Assembly: GCA_027625915.1 (NCBI GenBank)
Contig: JANTQA010000033.1
Span: forward strand, 744,001-808,000
Direction: 5' to 3'
From: Anaeramoeba flamelloides
Taxonomy: Eukaryota; Metamonada; Anaeramoebidae
Length of the DNA stretch: 64,000 bases
The position numbers and the translations under genes are program-made. Positions 35,870 through 48,109 of this stretch are shown in pieces (positions within the stretch are counted from its first letter, which is position 1; the number at the start of each line of letters is the position of its first letter). The notes under the pieces were generated by a model. That model was not told the DNA's origin, ran no database searches, and saw nothing but the letters and a program-made list of their open reading frames with translations.

Positions 35870-36460
35870 ATAAACTCAAAAATTTCTTAAATTTTCTGTT
35901 TATTTCAAAAATGAAAAAAAAACTATCGAAAAATTAAATAAAAAATATTTTTTTCAATTTACAAGAACAAATAATTTTTTAATAGTTAAAATAATTGATT
36001 ACTTTTTTTTTTAAATATATTCATTAGATTTAAAATTCTGTCAGAATCTAATAAAATTACTTCTTAGATGATAAGCAAAAAAAACAAATAAAAAAAGAAA
36101 ATTCAATTTATATCAATAAATAATTCCTTAATAGAGAAAATAATTGATTAATCTATTTGGATGAATTTTATTAAATTTAAAAAATCTTTAAAATAATTAA
36201 TTATAACTTCATAACTGTGAAAATAAAAATTTTTATTCAAATTTTTTACTATTAAATTGAAAAAAATCTAAAAATAGAACCTAGAAAATTGAATTTTACG
36301 ACTTATATTGTTAATTATCTATTAAAAATAATTTTTGACCAAAGTTCTTTTATTAACCAAGAGTGTTTATTTTAAGTGAGGTTATCAAAAAGTAAAAAAA
36401 ATTAGCAAATGTTTAATTTTTTTTTCAAAAAATTTTTTCATGATCGTGTTTTGGCCAAAT
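35870..36460. repeat. Fragments related to the foldback arms
   Basis: Sequence around 36220-36440 (for example AGTGAGGTTATCAAAAAGTA and the preceding AAAATTGAATTTTACG segment) matches the inner part of the arms at 29.3 and 32.0 kb. A related shorter unit seems repeated at 35950-36060 and 36105-36200. Confidence 0.5.
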
Positions 36461-36488
36461 CAATTTTGAAGGTAAACTTCTTGTTTTA

Positions 36489-36738
36489 GCCCCAATAAAA
36501 AAAGATTTTTATCACATGTTATAAAGGTGTTATAAACGTTTTAAAATGTTATAAAATTTTCTCATAAAAAATTTTATAACATAAATTTTTGTTATAAGAA
36601 GTGTTATAAAAATTGTAATAAGTTAGAATCTTGTTATAAGAATATTTTTTTAAAAAATATTGAAAAAATCAACATATAAAAGGAAATTTTGAGATAAAAA
36701 TGTTATATAGATGTTATAAAAACATTTTTTTATTAGGG
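36489..36738. mobile_element. TTATAA-rich MITE-like element, 250 bp
   Basis: Ends are inverted: CCCCAATAAAAAAAGATTTT at the left and AAACATTTTTTTATTAGGG at the right. The interior contains about ten GTTATAA or TTATAAC words in both orientations. Non-coding. Confidence 0.55.
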
Positions 36739-37523
36739 TAGTATGAGCAAATGATAAATTATAAATTGATTTGGTTCAAAATTTTTCATTATTGATTCAA
36801 TTTTTTTATTAAATGTTTTTTATTTTTTGAGAACAATCTAACATTTGGTCTCTTAGATTTCAAGAAAATTATTTTAGTAGTATAGAACAATATTTACTTA
36901 TTGTTTATTGTTGGATTTCTTTTCATCATTTAAATTATTATTCTTCTATAAAAAAGAAACACTGCTTTAAATTTGTAACTGTGAATTAACCAAGCCTGCA
37001 CGGGTTCTTTTAGCAACAATATTTTTAAAAGGTAATCAAGATAAAATTCCACAATCACGACTAATTTTATGAATATTTAACACTATAATTTAAAAAAAAA
37101 ATGTAGTTTTAAATGAATAAATCAATATTTTTATTAAAATTTACAAAATTAATTTTGTGGCTAAGCATGTGCAAAAATTGATGCATTCATTTTTAAAGTT
37201 TTTTTGATAAATTTGTAACAAAATGATAAAATATAAAAAAAAATAGTTGATATTTTTTTGTAGGATATTTATTATTCCTGAATTCCTTATTACTGATTAA
37301 GTTTTTTTATTTTTTTTTTTTTTTGTTCTAGATTTAAAAAAAAGATGAATGAAGAAAAAAAACAAATCCCAAAACTATTTTCTATTGAAAGATCTGAAAA
37401 TGAAAAAAAAAAAATTATTCTAAATTAACATCTAAATTTTTTTGTATTTGGGGCTGATGGACTATGCATTTTTTTTTTATTTTTTAAATGTTGTTATGAG
37501 GAAAATCAATTTACTTTTCCAAT

Positions 37524-38908
37524 TTATATCATTTTCTTAACGAGGGTGTTGATATATTGCTCACGGTTTCCATGTTCACCTTTATTAACAAAACTTTTTT
37601 TAACAGTGCTAAATCCACCAACTGGGGGCTTAAGTTTGAATGCCCATAAGAAACTATTGGCATGTTTGAAATTCTTGCCAACAGTAAAAATTTCATGAAC
37701 TAGGTCTTCCATACAGACGATATCATATTTTTGGAGTTTGTCATAGATCATTTCGTTTGAGTCAATGATCTTTCTTTGGTGGTTTACTCTTGCATGTCCT
37801 CTTTTATAAATTAGTGCTCTAACAGTTTCAACATCTGGATATCCCCATGTGACATATGGATCAATAAAGTGAAGCATCCTAAGTGAAGATTTGTTTAGTC
37901 TGATGAAAACACCACTATAAATTCTTCGAAGTCTCAGTAATTGTAAAATTTTTCTTGGTTTTGGTGGTACTCCGACAATTCTTTTTTGAAAGAAAGGTGT
38001 TGGTGTTGATTCAAAATTTGTTAAATATTGAGATAATTAAATAATTTGGTAAAAAAAAAAAAAAGAGGGAAATGTAAAAAAGATTTGAGGATAAAAAATA
38101 GAAAGTGTTTGGTTAGTGTTTTAGATTGGTTTGTTTACTTTCAAAAAATATTCATAAATTGATTTCGAATTTTGTTGTTCTGATATTTTGGGAAGAATCA
38201 AAAAAAAAAAAAAAAAAAAAAAAAAAAGGAAAGAAGGAAAAAGGAAAGGAAATCGAAGATCTGGAAATTGATTAAAAGTTTTCAAGTTTGGAATTTTGGA
38301 TCTAAAAATTACACGTTAACCAAGAGTATTTAATTAAAAAATGTAAAACAAGAGTATTAAATTTTATTCCATCTTCTTTCTTCTTTATTCAAATAAAAAA
38401 GAATTATGAAAAAAAATAAAAAGAAATAAAAAAGCAAAAACAAAAAGCAAAAATAAAAGTTACCCTCTAATTCGGATAATAAAAGCCAATTTTGGTTCTG
38501 GTTCTCTGTAAAAGGATCCTTCTTTGAGTGCTTTTTGTTTTAATTCAACAAGCTTTTGTTCTTGTTCGAGATATTCCTTTTCGTATTTTTCTGCTCTTTT
38601 GAAAGCTTTGGTTTGGATTTCCTTGAGGAGCTTCATTCTTTTTTCGTTTTTTTCTTTTTTAACTTCCTTTGAATTGAAGCTTCTTTTTGATTGTTTTTTA
38701 ATTGTTTCTGGGACTTGTCTGTAATTTTAAAAATTTGGTTATGAATTTATAAAGAAGATTAAAAAGATGTTTTGTTTTTTTTTTTTGTTTTGTTTTGTTT
38801 TGTATTGTTTTGTATTTTTGGTTTTGGAACAAAAAAAAGAAAAGGAAATTAGGATTAAGGAGGTTTAGTTATGAAACTAAGAAGAACAAAAAGAAAGTAC
38901 TTTGACAT
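37524..38908 (-). CDS. RPL7: 60S ribosomal protein L7 (uL30), three exons
   Basis: Large-subunit ribosomal protein. Exon 1 is only eight coding bases, ATGTCAAA (38901-38908), followed by donor GTACTT. Exon 2 (38464-38718), after AATTACAG, reads QVPETIKKQSKRSF and ends KLAFIIRIRG at donor GTAACT. Exon 3 (37524-37980), after CTTTCAAAAAAG, completes Gly and reads IVGVPPKPRKILQLLRLRRI, then RLNKSSLRMLHFIDPYVTWG, YDIVCMEDLVHEIFTVGK and FLWAFKLKPPVGG. All phases agree, giving 239 residues (human 248). TTTCAG stands three bases before the start codon, so a 5' UTR intron is likely. The internal methionine of exon 3 that gives the longest open frame is not the start. Confidence 0.94.
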
Positions 38909-41140
38909 TTTCTGAAATAAGTAAAGATTGACAAAAAGTAAAAAAAAATAATTCCAAATAACAATTTTTGAAGTTCAGGTTGGTTAATTAGAAAGGACTA
39001 ACTTTAATTCTCTTCAATTTAGATTTCAACTAGGCTCAAAAGCAAATTGTTTTATCGTCTTTTTCAAAAAGTGGTACAAAAAAGTTCAAAAACATAACAA
39101 AAAGAAAATTGGCTTCAATAGAATTATTTTTCAGGACCTATATTTTTTTTGTTAAAACTTTTGTGATATAAGTTATTCCAAATATTGAAAGTAATTAAAA
39201 GATCAGATTAAATAAAATTTTGACTTTAGGGATTTGTAAATAAAAAAAATCTTTGAGCAAACTTAATAGTAAAATTCAAATAAATTTTAAATTATCTTGA
39301 AAAAAGAAAAACGAAGGAAAAGTCTGATTCATTATAAAAATCAAACTTACTTTGAAAAGTTATTTTTGGAAGTGATCTATCGTTTTTTCAAGAATAATCC
39401 ATTTTTTCTATATTTAAAAAGTTCAAAAGTCAACATATTTATAAATTATTTCAAAAAAATATTTCAAAAAAATATTTTCAATAAGAAACGGAAGAAATCT
39501 TTTATTTCTGTGTATGAAGTTTTCTAAAGATATTTTAAAGATAAAACCATAAAGTTTTCGATAAATTAGTTTCCAAAATCATCTTGATTTCAAAAAAATC
39601 ATCAATAAATATTTTTGAATTGATAAAAAAGTACATAAACCAAATTTCAAAATTGTACCAATTTATTATTATTATTATTTTTCTTTTTTCGTTTGTTTTT
39701 CAAAAAATATAATGATTACACTATATTTTTATTTATTAATCTATATTGGTTATTATATATAAGAACTTTAGGAAAATACATTATTATTCAAAAAAAAAAT
39801 AAACAAATTTCTTTCTGATGAAAAATCTTCCCCTATTTTTGAAATAAATCTTAGAAATACTTTGTTTCTGTCAAAGTATCCCAACATTTTTTCTCAAATA
39901 TCAATTATTTTATATAATTAACTTTTGAAGAACAAATAAAAAATAAGCGGAATAATACACATCAAAGAATTTTTGATATCCTTCTGAAATAAAACTAATT
40001 AAAACAATAAATTTTCTTAAAAATTGAAAAACTCAAATTCTTAGATACAATTCTAAATCAAGAATATTTGTTTTTTTCTTCTACTGGTATTTGAATAATA
40101 AACAGGAAACATTTTTCACTTCATTTTCCATACTTTTCTTTTACAAATAAAGTCTCCAAACGAAGTTGGTTTGGATTTGTGATCTCTATTTCAAAAAGGA
40201 AATGAAAATGAAGTGAGAATTTTTAACATTTATTGATCAAATATCGAATTGAAGATCAAAGATCGAATAGAATTCCAATAGAAATCAATATGGTTTCTTA
40301 ACAACCATTTCCACAGTTTCAATAACCTTAGAATTACATATTTTTACCAAGTGACTCATGAATATTAAGCTTACAAGAAAAAAAAATACAACTGAATTAG
40401 TCCTCAAAAAAAAATCGAAAAAAAAAAAAAAGCAAAATGTTTAAAAAATGATTTCAATTTTGTAAATTTCCAATGTATATTTTTTTTTTCTAATATCAAT
40501 ACAAATCCTTTAAACAATGAAATTTACCATTAAAACTGGGCTTCTTTGAGTGTACAATGGTTTAAATATAGTTATTTGACATTAATAAATTTTAAATTAC
40601 ACTCTAATTACACATATACTTTTATCTATGAAAGGGTAAATTTACCCCTGAAATCATTTATTTCACAATTATTAATTAATGAAATTATATAGAATTATCT
40701 AATAGTTATAATTTATTCAGTAATATTTATTTATTATAATAGGCTTGAAATATCAACCGGTCTGTTTTATAGGAATAACAACCCCCTTAAAAATGTTACA
40801 TTTTTTCTATCATTTCCTTCTGTTCATAAATTAAACATAAACGAAGAATTTTATTTGTATTTTAGTTTATTACAAAGCAATTTCTTACAAAGTAGTAGGC
40901 AAATGTATTGATTTTTAGAATATTTGAACTTGGCGGATATCTTTAATATTTTAGTATTTTAAATATTTTTTTCATAATTAATCATTTTAAAATAAACTAA
41001 ATTCAAAAAATTTAGACATAGTTTGAACAATTGAATAAATAATAATATCATGTTTTTAGTACAATTTGAAAGGAATTTTGATTTTACAAACTATTTCATT
41101 TTTTGTCTTTTTTATATTGTTTTCATTTCCTTTTTTCCAG
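38909..41140. repeat. Intergenic stretch with dispersed repeats
   Basis: No gene recognised. 39635-39850 is similar to 8570-8790. A segment near 40130-40225 resembles 48480-48600 (both contain GTGATCTCT, AAAAAGGAAA and GAAAATGAAGTGA). Otherwise AT-rich without structure that can be supported. Confidence 0.4.
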
Positions 41141-41144
41141 TTGC

Positions 41145-41368
41145 ATAATCTGTTTCGTCAGATCTGAAATTATTTTTTGATGGTTGATCGAAGTATAATG
41201 TTTTGAGTTTGTTGAATAGAAAAATCACATACAATTGGTAGATGGTATCTTATCATTTGATCGATCAACAAATTTTTCTAAAATTTCAACAAATTTACCA
41301 ATACATTATTTGTTTCTCTGGTTTCATTGTTTTGAACACACCAATTTTAATTTTTGAGTTATATAGAT
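41145..41368 (-). mobile_element. Tc1/mariner transposase relic, N-terminal end only
   Basis: The minus strand contains the family's N-terminal segment (around LINQM-type and DETDYATG residues), alignable with 3859-4059 and 54770-54960. The right end ACACACCAATTTTAATTTTT with GAGTTATATA resembles the terminal repeat of the adjacent element. Broken by several stops; the remainder towards the left is absent. Confidence 0.5.
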
Positions 41369-41369
41369 A

Positions 41370-42444
41370 TATAAACTCAATTCCAAAAAATGGGACACAA
41401 AAAAAAATTACATTAATAAAAATATACTCAAAAATAAATGATACTTAAACATTAAAATAATAAAAGATCTGAAAATATTTAATTAATACTATTTATATAT
41501 TTTATAGTAAATTTAAATTTCAATTCAAAAAATAAAAAAGAAAAAATAAAAAAATGTGTGCACCTATTTTTGGAAGACGGTTACCAAAAAATACATTTTT
41601 ATTGAAAGAAAAATTAATAAAAACTATTAATAGATTCAGCTTGTCTTTTGATAACTAAATATATCCTTATATATATAGAGTTTACTAAATTTCTAAGGTT
41701 TCCCAACCCAAAGTATTACAAACATTAGTGAAAATTTTAATAAATTCTTCTCCGTTTTTTGGATTACATTTTTTCAGTTTAGTATCCATAATTGACCATA
41801 AATTCCCAATTGGGTTTGAATCTGGGGAATTGGGGGCCAAGTGTCCAGAACATTACATCCACAGTTTAAGTAAGTTTGATTTTTTTTTGAAGTGTGTGGA
41901 CAAGCTCCATCCTTTTGGAAAATCCATTTCAACTCACCATATTCTGAATTGGCGAGTTGAATTACATTTGATTTTTTGAAAATATCATTAATAATACATT
42001 CAGTATTCACATTTTCATTAATGGTAATAAGGTCTGTTTGTAGGCCATGTGCTTTAGCACCCCATATCATGATTTTTTTTTTAAAAAAAATTTTTCTTGG
42101 TAAAAAAAGAATCTTTTTTCATTTTATAGAAACAAAATTTTTTTTTTTTTGTGATCAGAATCAAAACTTTTAAATTTCATTTTAAAGTGATTTTGAGATT
42201 TTCAAAAAGTTTTGTCAAAAATTTTAATTTTTTTTTATTTGAAAAAAAAGAATACAAAAAAAATCAAAAAAATTATTGAAAATCAAAAATCAAAAAATAA
42301 TGAAAAAAATGATAAATAATTAACTTTAAAATTATTTCTATTGATTGTTAATATCTTATGTTTCTATTTAAGAGTCAAATATTACTTTTCTTAATATTAA
42401 ACTGATTTTGAAGGTGTGCCCCAATTTTTGGAATTGAGTTTATA
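41370..42444 (-). mobile_element. Tc1/mariner DNA transposon relic with DDE transposase fragment
   Basis: Terminal inverted repeats of about 30 bp: TATAAACTCAATTCCAAAAA at the left, and TTTTTGGAATTGAGTTTATA at the right, 1.07 kb apart with TA borders. The minus-strand frame 41774-42070 encodes a Tc1-type catalytic piece: MIWGAKAHGLQTDLI, WIFQKDGACPHTSKK (second catalytic Asp), then a decayed PDLNPIENLW motif as PQIQTQLGIYGQLW. A frame break just after it leads into a recognisable C-terminal part (MDTKLKKCNPKNGEEFIKIF). The N-terminal half is replaced by AT-rich filler, so it is inactive. Confidence 0.8.
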
Positions 42445-43942
42445 TCCCTTAGCACCCCGGATTTGCCTAAATTTCATCAAGTGTTTTAAATTAGATTTAA
42501 AATGATATTGATCTACTAATATATTAATTTTCTTATTTTTCTCTAATCCAGATTTTAATTATAATGAAAAGTCGAAATAGTTCAAAGATAAAGTAGTTAA
42601 GTTATTGATTTTTTTTTTTGAAATTGGAAAAAAAAAAAATAATTATTCATTTTTATATTTTTTTTAAAGATTTTTATTTTTATTTTAACGTTTTGAATCA
42701 TAAATTTTATTACAGTAATAGTAATTCAAAAATCAATTAATTGATTTATTAATAATAAGAATCAAAAAATTTTGCTAATTTTATGATAAAAAAAATAAAT
42801 AAAAAAAAAAAACTTTGAAAATTTTTTTTTTTGTAAAAAAATTTCAATAAATATCCAATCGAGAGAAAAATGAAATTTATTTCTTTAGGCCAAAATTAAA
42901 TTTTTAATATTATTAATTTTCTAAAACTTTTATTTAAGCAATAGATAATAATTGAAAATCAAAAAAAAAAAAAAAATTGTAAAATAATGTCAATTTATTA
43001 AATTGGAATAAAACAAATATAAATTACTTTTTTAATCGATAAAATATTTATACTTAAATTTAAAATAATAAAAAAATAATTCTTAAATATTATTTCAATA
43101 TAATAAAATAATCTCCGAAACCAACTTTTTTTTATTGCATTTTGTTATTGGTAAAAATTTGAATAACATATTTGCGAAATTTGAATTTTTCATTTATAAA
43201 TTAATTCAGATCTTGTAAAATAATTTTCAATATGGTCTCAAATTCAATAATATTGTTTATTTTATTTCTAGATTTTATAAAGTCAAAAATTAAAAAATAG
43301 TAAAAAATAAAAAACGCTAATCAATTATTAATCTGACTTTAACTATTGGCCAAATCATTTAAAATTGAAAAAAAATCTTGTTGAAAAAATTGATAGATTT
43401 TACAATAAAAAAAAAATATTATTTTTTTTTCAAATTTAATTTATATTTTTTTTTATTTTTAAAATATTTAGATTCAAATATAGATATTGATATTGAATGA
43501 TAATGAGTAGATAAAACAAATTTTCTATGTGATGCTATTATAACTTTTGCAATGAATTAATTATTTAATCAAGCATTTTAGGCAATTTTGGGGTGCAAAG
43601 GGCCCTATCCCAAAAATTTCCAGTAAAGTATGATGTGTTTTAAGTGTTAAAAATAAGAGGTTTTTGATGTCTAGACAAACTTTTCAAAAAAAAAAAAAAA
43701 ATTTATTTTGTCAAAATTTGGAAACAATAATAAAATCACAATAACCAAAAAAAAATTCCCAATGTTGAAAATTTTTTTTCAAGTTATTTTTTTATTTTAA
43801 GTAACTAAACAATTTTTAATTATAAAATTTTCTTTCTAAGATAATTTTTTATTAATTCTATACCTTATTATCCGTTGATAACATTTCAAATTAAAATTTT
43901 TGTTTGAAATGTTTTTAGGTTATTTGGGGGTGCTAAGGGATA
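42443..43942. mobile_element. Non-coding DNA element with TATCCCTTAGCACCCC ends
   Basis: TATCCCTTAGCACCCC at the left is matched by its exact inverse at 43927-43942, 1.5 kb apart, with weaker similarity further in. An internal partial copy (GGGGTGCAAAGGGCCCTATCCC region) lies at about 43590. It abuts the Tc1-like relic at one side and the TCGCGA-type element at the other. The interior is extremely AT-rich with no coding frame. Confidence 0.7.
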
Positions 43943-43945
43943 TAT

Positions 43946-45180
43946 TAGAGGTTTTGATGATAACATGCTATAATTCACAATAAAGTTACAAAAATCGCTA
44001 TAATTTCCATCAAATCGCGATATATCTTAAAATCACGATAATTCAATATTATCGTGATAATATAACAAATCGCGATATTCTATAAAATCGCGATAATTAT
44101 TAAAAAATCATGATAAATGCCAAAATATCGCGATATAATAGTTGATGGGTTTTTGGGCTAATTGAGAAATATTTTGCATAAAAAATTTTTTTTGATCAAA
44201 AAATAGATTAGGTGACAAAAAGTCATTTTTTTGAAAAAACAACAAAAAAGATACTTGATCCAATCAAGGATCAGATCAAAGAGTTTTGTTGTGTTTTCAT
44301 TTTATTTGGTTGACAAACCGATCGATCCTTTTAGATCAACAACAATAAGAACTAAAGAGAAATAAATATTTTTTCAGTTAATGGTGGTGCTGGAAATTTC
44401 TTTGAATAATTAACTTCTAAAACAACCAACCCTTAGTCTGTTCTTTAAAGAATGTGTTCTTGGGTTACAATATTTTCATTTTTTCTCAGAAAGCTAATAG
44501 GAGTAGGTTAACTTTTCAAAAGATTTCACAACATCCTTGCAAGATGATCACCAATTATTAAGATTTTTTATACAATTCTTGTCTTCTTCTTCTTTTTCTA
44601 CTCATATCTTTGTATTGGACAGAAAACACAATTAGAATAATAGAGGTTTTTGTTTGATCGATCACCAATAAGAAGTCAAATTATTCTTTATTCTTTTTGG
44701 CTATTTAAAATTGTGAAGATAAGAACTCCATTTTAAGAAAACACACATAATTTATATTCAAGTGTATTGATGAGATTGGTAATTATTAGTTTGATCATAA
44801 AATTTGTTTGAGATTTTATATTTTGTTAAAAAAAAAATGAAAAGAATAAAATTTTTTTCCACAACAAACCAAACTCATTCCCTTTCTAAAAGTTTTCTAT
44901 CTTTCAAAACTTTCAAACACTTGAAGACAGTTCATAACCTTTGCAAACACTTTCTAACATTTTTAAAGGGGAAAGTGTTGTAAAAATCTCAAGGCTTTGT
45001 AAAAGTCAAGAGACTTTTTTTAAAAATGAAAATAATAATTTTTACATTTTTTCGCGATAATGTTGTTTATCGCGATTTTATGATTTTTCGCGATAAAGTT
45101 GGACTAATCGCGATTTTTTTAATATTATTGCGATTTTATTGTTAATATCATAATAATATATGTTATCATCAAAACCTCTA
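43946..45180 (+). mobile_element. TCGCGA-type DNA element, most complete copy
   Basis: Ends are TAGAGGTTTTGATGATAACA and the inverse TGTTATCATCAAAACCTCTA, 1.24 kb apart, with TA borders. Just inside each end stands a cluster of TCGCGA sites: four at about 44014-44130 and four at about 45050-45110. The interior has no long frame. Other copies: 14766-15733 (+, truncated) and 53420-54678 (-). Family unknown; TA borders suggest a Tc1/mariner-type helper. Confidence 0.8.
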
Positions 45181-45294
45181 TTGATTGGGATTAAAATGAT
45201 TAGTTATTAAAACATTAATTGTGGGTTAACTTGTATGTTTTTTATATTACGTTTAGAAAAATATAATAAATTGGGTTTTTTTTTGCTTATTTTT

Positions 45295-45340
45295 GATTTT
45301 GGGTGTGTCCAAATTTTTGGAATGGTTTTTTATAGTTTTT
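45295..45340. repeat. Isolated Tc1-like terminal repeat
   Basis: GGGTGTGTCCAAATTTTTGGAATGG followed by TTTTTTATAG resembles the right end of the element at 41370-42444. It may be the far end of an older element into which the others inserted. Split here as two short words: GGGTGTGTCCAAATTTTTGG and AATGGTTTTTTATAG. Confidence 0.45.
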
Positions 45341-47104
45341 ATTACCATCAAGTGTTTTAAAGTACCCTTTTTATTTATATTTATAAAGAATTGGTAAAAT
45401 CTCAAATTTTACTGAATTATTTTGAATGAAAAAAAAAATCCAAACTAAATACTTTTTAATATAATTATTTATATGATTATAATTCTATTACTTTATTAAT
45501 TCACTTAAATCTTTTGTATTTCCGTTAATTTATAAAATATTACTTCTCAATTTTTCAAAAATTTTCCAATGAATAAAACTAATTCCAATTAATAATTCTA
45601 ATAATAAAAACAAAAAAATAGATATCGTCAAAAAACAGATTTGGATTCTAATAATTCTTTCGTTGTTTTTACTCTTAATATCTGGACAAGAATATTAAAT
45701 ATAATTTTTACCTTTCAAGAAATTGATTAATAAATTATTGAACAGATAATTAACAATCAATGTTTTCAGATCTTCAAGGATTCAATATTTGATTATATTC
45801 TTCTACATTTTTTAAATAAGATTAAAAGTTCAAGGTTATTAGTTCATGCTTACTCTCAGAAATCACTACAGGGGGGTTTCTTAAATTAAAATTTTCTTCA
45901 GAATTTTTCGATTTCCTTTTCAATATGAACTTGAAAAAAAAAAAGCACACTTTTTGAGAAATAAACTCTTTATAAAAAATTGTGACTCACCTGAAATAAT
46001 AAATTGAAAAAAAAAAAATTATCCTTTAGTATTCAAGAACAATTAATAACTAAATCTGATTAATAATTCACTTTTAAGTCATTCTAAATGTATAAAAGCC
46101 TGATATATTAAAAATTAAAAAAAATTAAACCTAAAACTAAAAAAAAGCGAGTCACAATTTTTGAAAAGAGCATTACAGATTTTTTATGACTGAACTTTCA
46201 ACTAAAAAAAGTAAACAACAAGATTTTCTATGAATAAAAAAAATTCATTTTCAAAGACACTACATAGTCGAAATTTTCATAGTGATTATTTATCTTTTCG
46301 AAGATCTCTTTTTTTTTTCCACATGATCTTTTTTTAAAAAAAAAAGAAAGAAAAAAAAATAAAAAGAAAAAATTTGAAAAAGAAAAACTAAAATTTGCAA
46401 AATTAGAAAAAATGATACTCATCCAAAAATTTGAAAATATTTTTTTGTTAAGAATACTGGAATAAACCCTCAAAAAAACTCCCATTAACATTATAAAGTG
46501 AGCCAAAATTTTTGAAAAATAGTTTAGTTTCTGTTTTTGCAATTCTTTATTAGTACTTTTTTTTTCTTTTTTGAATTAAAAAAATTATTAGAAATCCTAA
46601 AACCTAATATTAATTAAAGTATTTTACGAAAATATAATAAATAAAATAATTCTCTTCAAGTTTATTAACTGTTTATAAGAAACTTTTGAAAAAAATTTTT
46701 TTCAGACTTTTTGAGAATTAAATATAATTCATTAACAAGTAAAAAAAAAAAAAAACAATTTTTAATTGTCATAGCAATTTGTTAAGAGAAGTCTCTGTAA
46801 TGTATAATTTAGTATTTATATTACACATATTTTGAAGTTGAAATATAAATAATAATAATAAATTTAAATCAAAATCTATCTAAAAATAAAAATGAAAATG
46901 AAAATGAAAATGAAAATGAAAATGAAAATGAAAATGCAGAATGTTGAAAGCATTAACCAAGAATTTAATTTTCAACCGTATAATTAAAATTATTCTGTTT
47001 GTCAAATTTAAATTAAATTCCTTTTGTATGAACTTTGTGAGTTATTTTTATTGATAATATTAGGGAAAGTGAAGATTTTTTGAATTGATATTTAATGGTT
47101 TGAA
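45341..47104. repeat. Intergenic stretch with dispersed repeat and hexamer array
   Basis: About 45530-45880 is similar to 5560-5920. The (GAAAAT)n array at 46887-46936 is listed separately. No gene recognised; the minus frame at 46228-46542 is AT-rich and featureless. Confidence 0.45.
46887..46936. repeat. (GAAAAT)8 hexamer array
   Basis: Eight uninterrupted GAAAAT units in non-coding DNA. The same hexamer encodes an Glu-Asn run in importin-beta near 18320. Confidence 0.9.
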
Positions 47105-48109
47105 TTATTTTTCATTGCTATTAATTTCAAGAGATTTCAAGGCTAATTCTAAAGCTGATTTATGGTTTTTACTTGCACCAAGAAATCCTGAGGAATGAAC
47201 AAAAACTGCACCTTCAATTTTGGAAATATTTTGAAGTTCTTCATTACGAAGTCCTCTCCAGTCTTCGTGTAAAGAAAGGCGATTGACGAAGGGTTCGTTA
47301 ACCTTGGAAACTGCACGTGTGATCCATTCTTTTAGTCCTTGTTTATTTGGCCTCGTGGATTGGAAAATAACATATTTAAATTGTCCAGGAATTTCCAATT
47401 CCTTTTCTTCTCTGTAGAGGTGCTCCAAAAAGGGCATGGGGGAAGGGAGTTCGAGAATTTGGGATTTGGGATCCTGCTCAAGAGTCTTTTGGATGGTGCT
47501 ATGGACAATGTCAACGGCTGGGATCCAATTTTTCCAAAGGTATTTCACAAAGTCAACAAATTCCTTCCCTGCAAGCTCGATCGCCTGTGGGAAAAGTGAG
47601 TCAGAGCTGATCTCTGGTTCTCTCCAGCTTGGGTTTAGCCTTTTAATACGCTTTGGTAAGCAATTCACAGAAGAATAATTTTGTTCCACCTCAGTATCGA
47701 ATTTTGGGATCCCATTATCCGTCCCGTCAACACCCTCAACAAAGTCACGGTATACCTTGGTTTGTAATAGCTTGAAATTGTATTCATTGATTTCTTCCTT
47801 TTGTAAACCAAGAATCTCAATCAAGATTTCTCGTCCATAATGCTTATAAATCATGCCTGCCCCGCAAAGCTTTGTCTTAAATTCTGTGCTGTATGTTTCG
47901 TTGAATCCTTTTTGGTGATGATCGTATCTTTTTTTTTCATGATCATAGATCCCACCAACATCAACAACAATGTCGCTCTCGTTAATTTCAGTCTCGTCTC
48001 TGGTTCGAGTGATCGTGTGGTTTTTATATTCAGGCAATAATTTAATCATATAGCACGACAAAGCGTCGTCTAAGTGAAATGTTCCAGAATGTACAGCAAT
48101 TCTTTTCAT
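47105..48109 (-). CDS. MYG1: MYG1 family exonuclease
   Basis: MYG1 (UPF0160) is a DHH-related 3'-5' RNA exonuclease found in nucleus and mitochondria of animals. The single exon encodes 334 residues. Family signatures: HSGTFHLDDALSCYMIKLLP at 7-26, DIVVDVGGIYDHEKKRYDHH at about 46-65 followed by QKGFNETYSTEF, GAGMIYKHYGREIL, VDGTDNG and, near the end, WRGLRNEELQ and GAVFVHSSGFLGAS. The metal-binding His and Asp residues of the HSGxFHxDD, VVDVGG and DHHQ motifs are present. Length is usual for the cytosolic/nuclear form; no clear mitochondrial presequence is seen before the first motif. No intron. The plus-strand frames over it are shadows. Confidence 0.95.
   Translation of the reverse strand: MKRIAVHSGTFHLDDALSCYMIKLLPEYKNHTITRTRDETEINESDIVVDVGGIYDHEKKRYDHHQKGFNETYSTEFKTKLCGAGMIYKHYGREILIEILGLQKEEINEYNFKLLQTKVYRDFVEGVDGTDNGIPKFDTEVEQNYSSVNCLPKRIKRLNPSWREPEISSDSLFPQAIELAGKEFVDFVKYLWKNWIPAVDIVHSTIQKTLEQDPKSQILELPSPMPFLEHLYREEKELEIPGQFKYVIFQSTRPNKQGLKEWITRAVSKVNEPFVNRLSLHEDWRGLRNEELQNISKIEGAVFVHSSGFLGASKNHKSALELALKSLEINSNEK

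Noticed and set aside
47332-48040. Several frames overlapping MYG1 on both strands
   Set aside because: The minus-strand frame is a fully conserved MYG1 protein; the others show no similarity.
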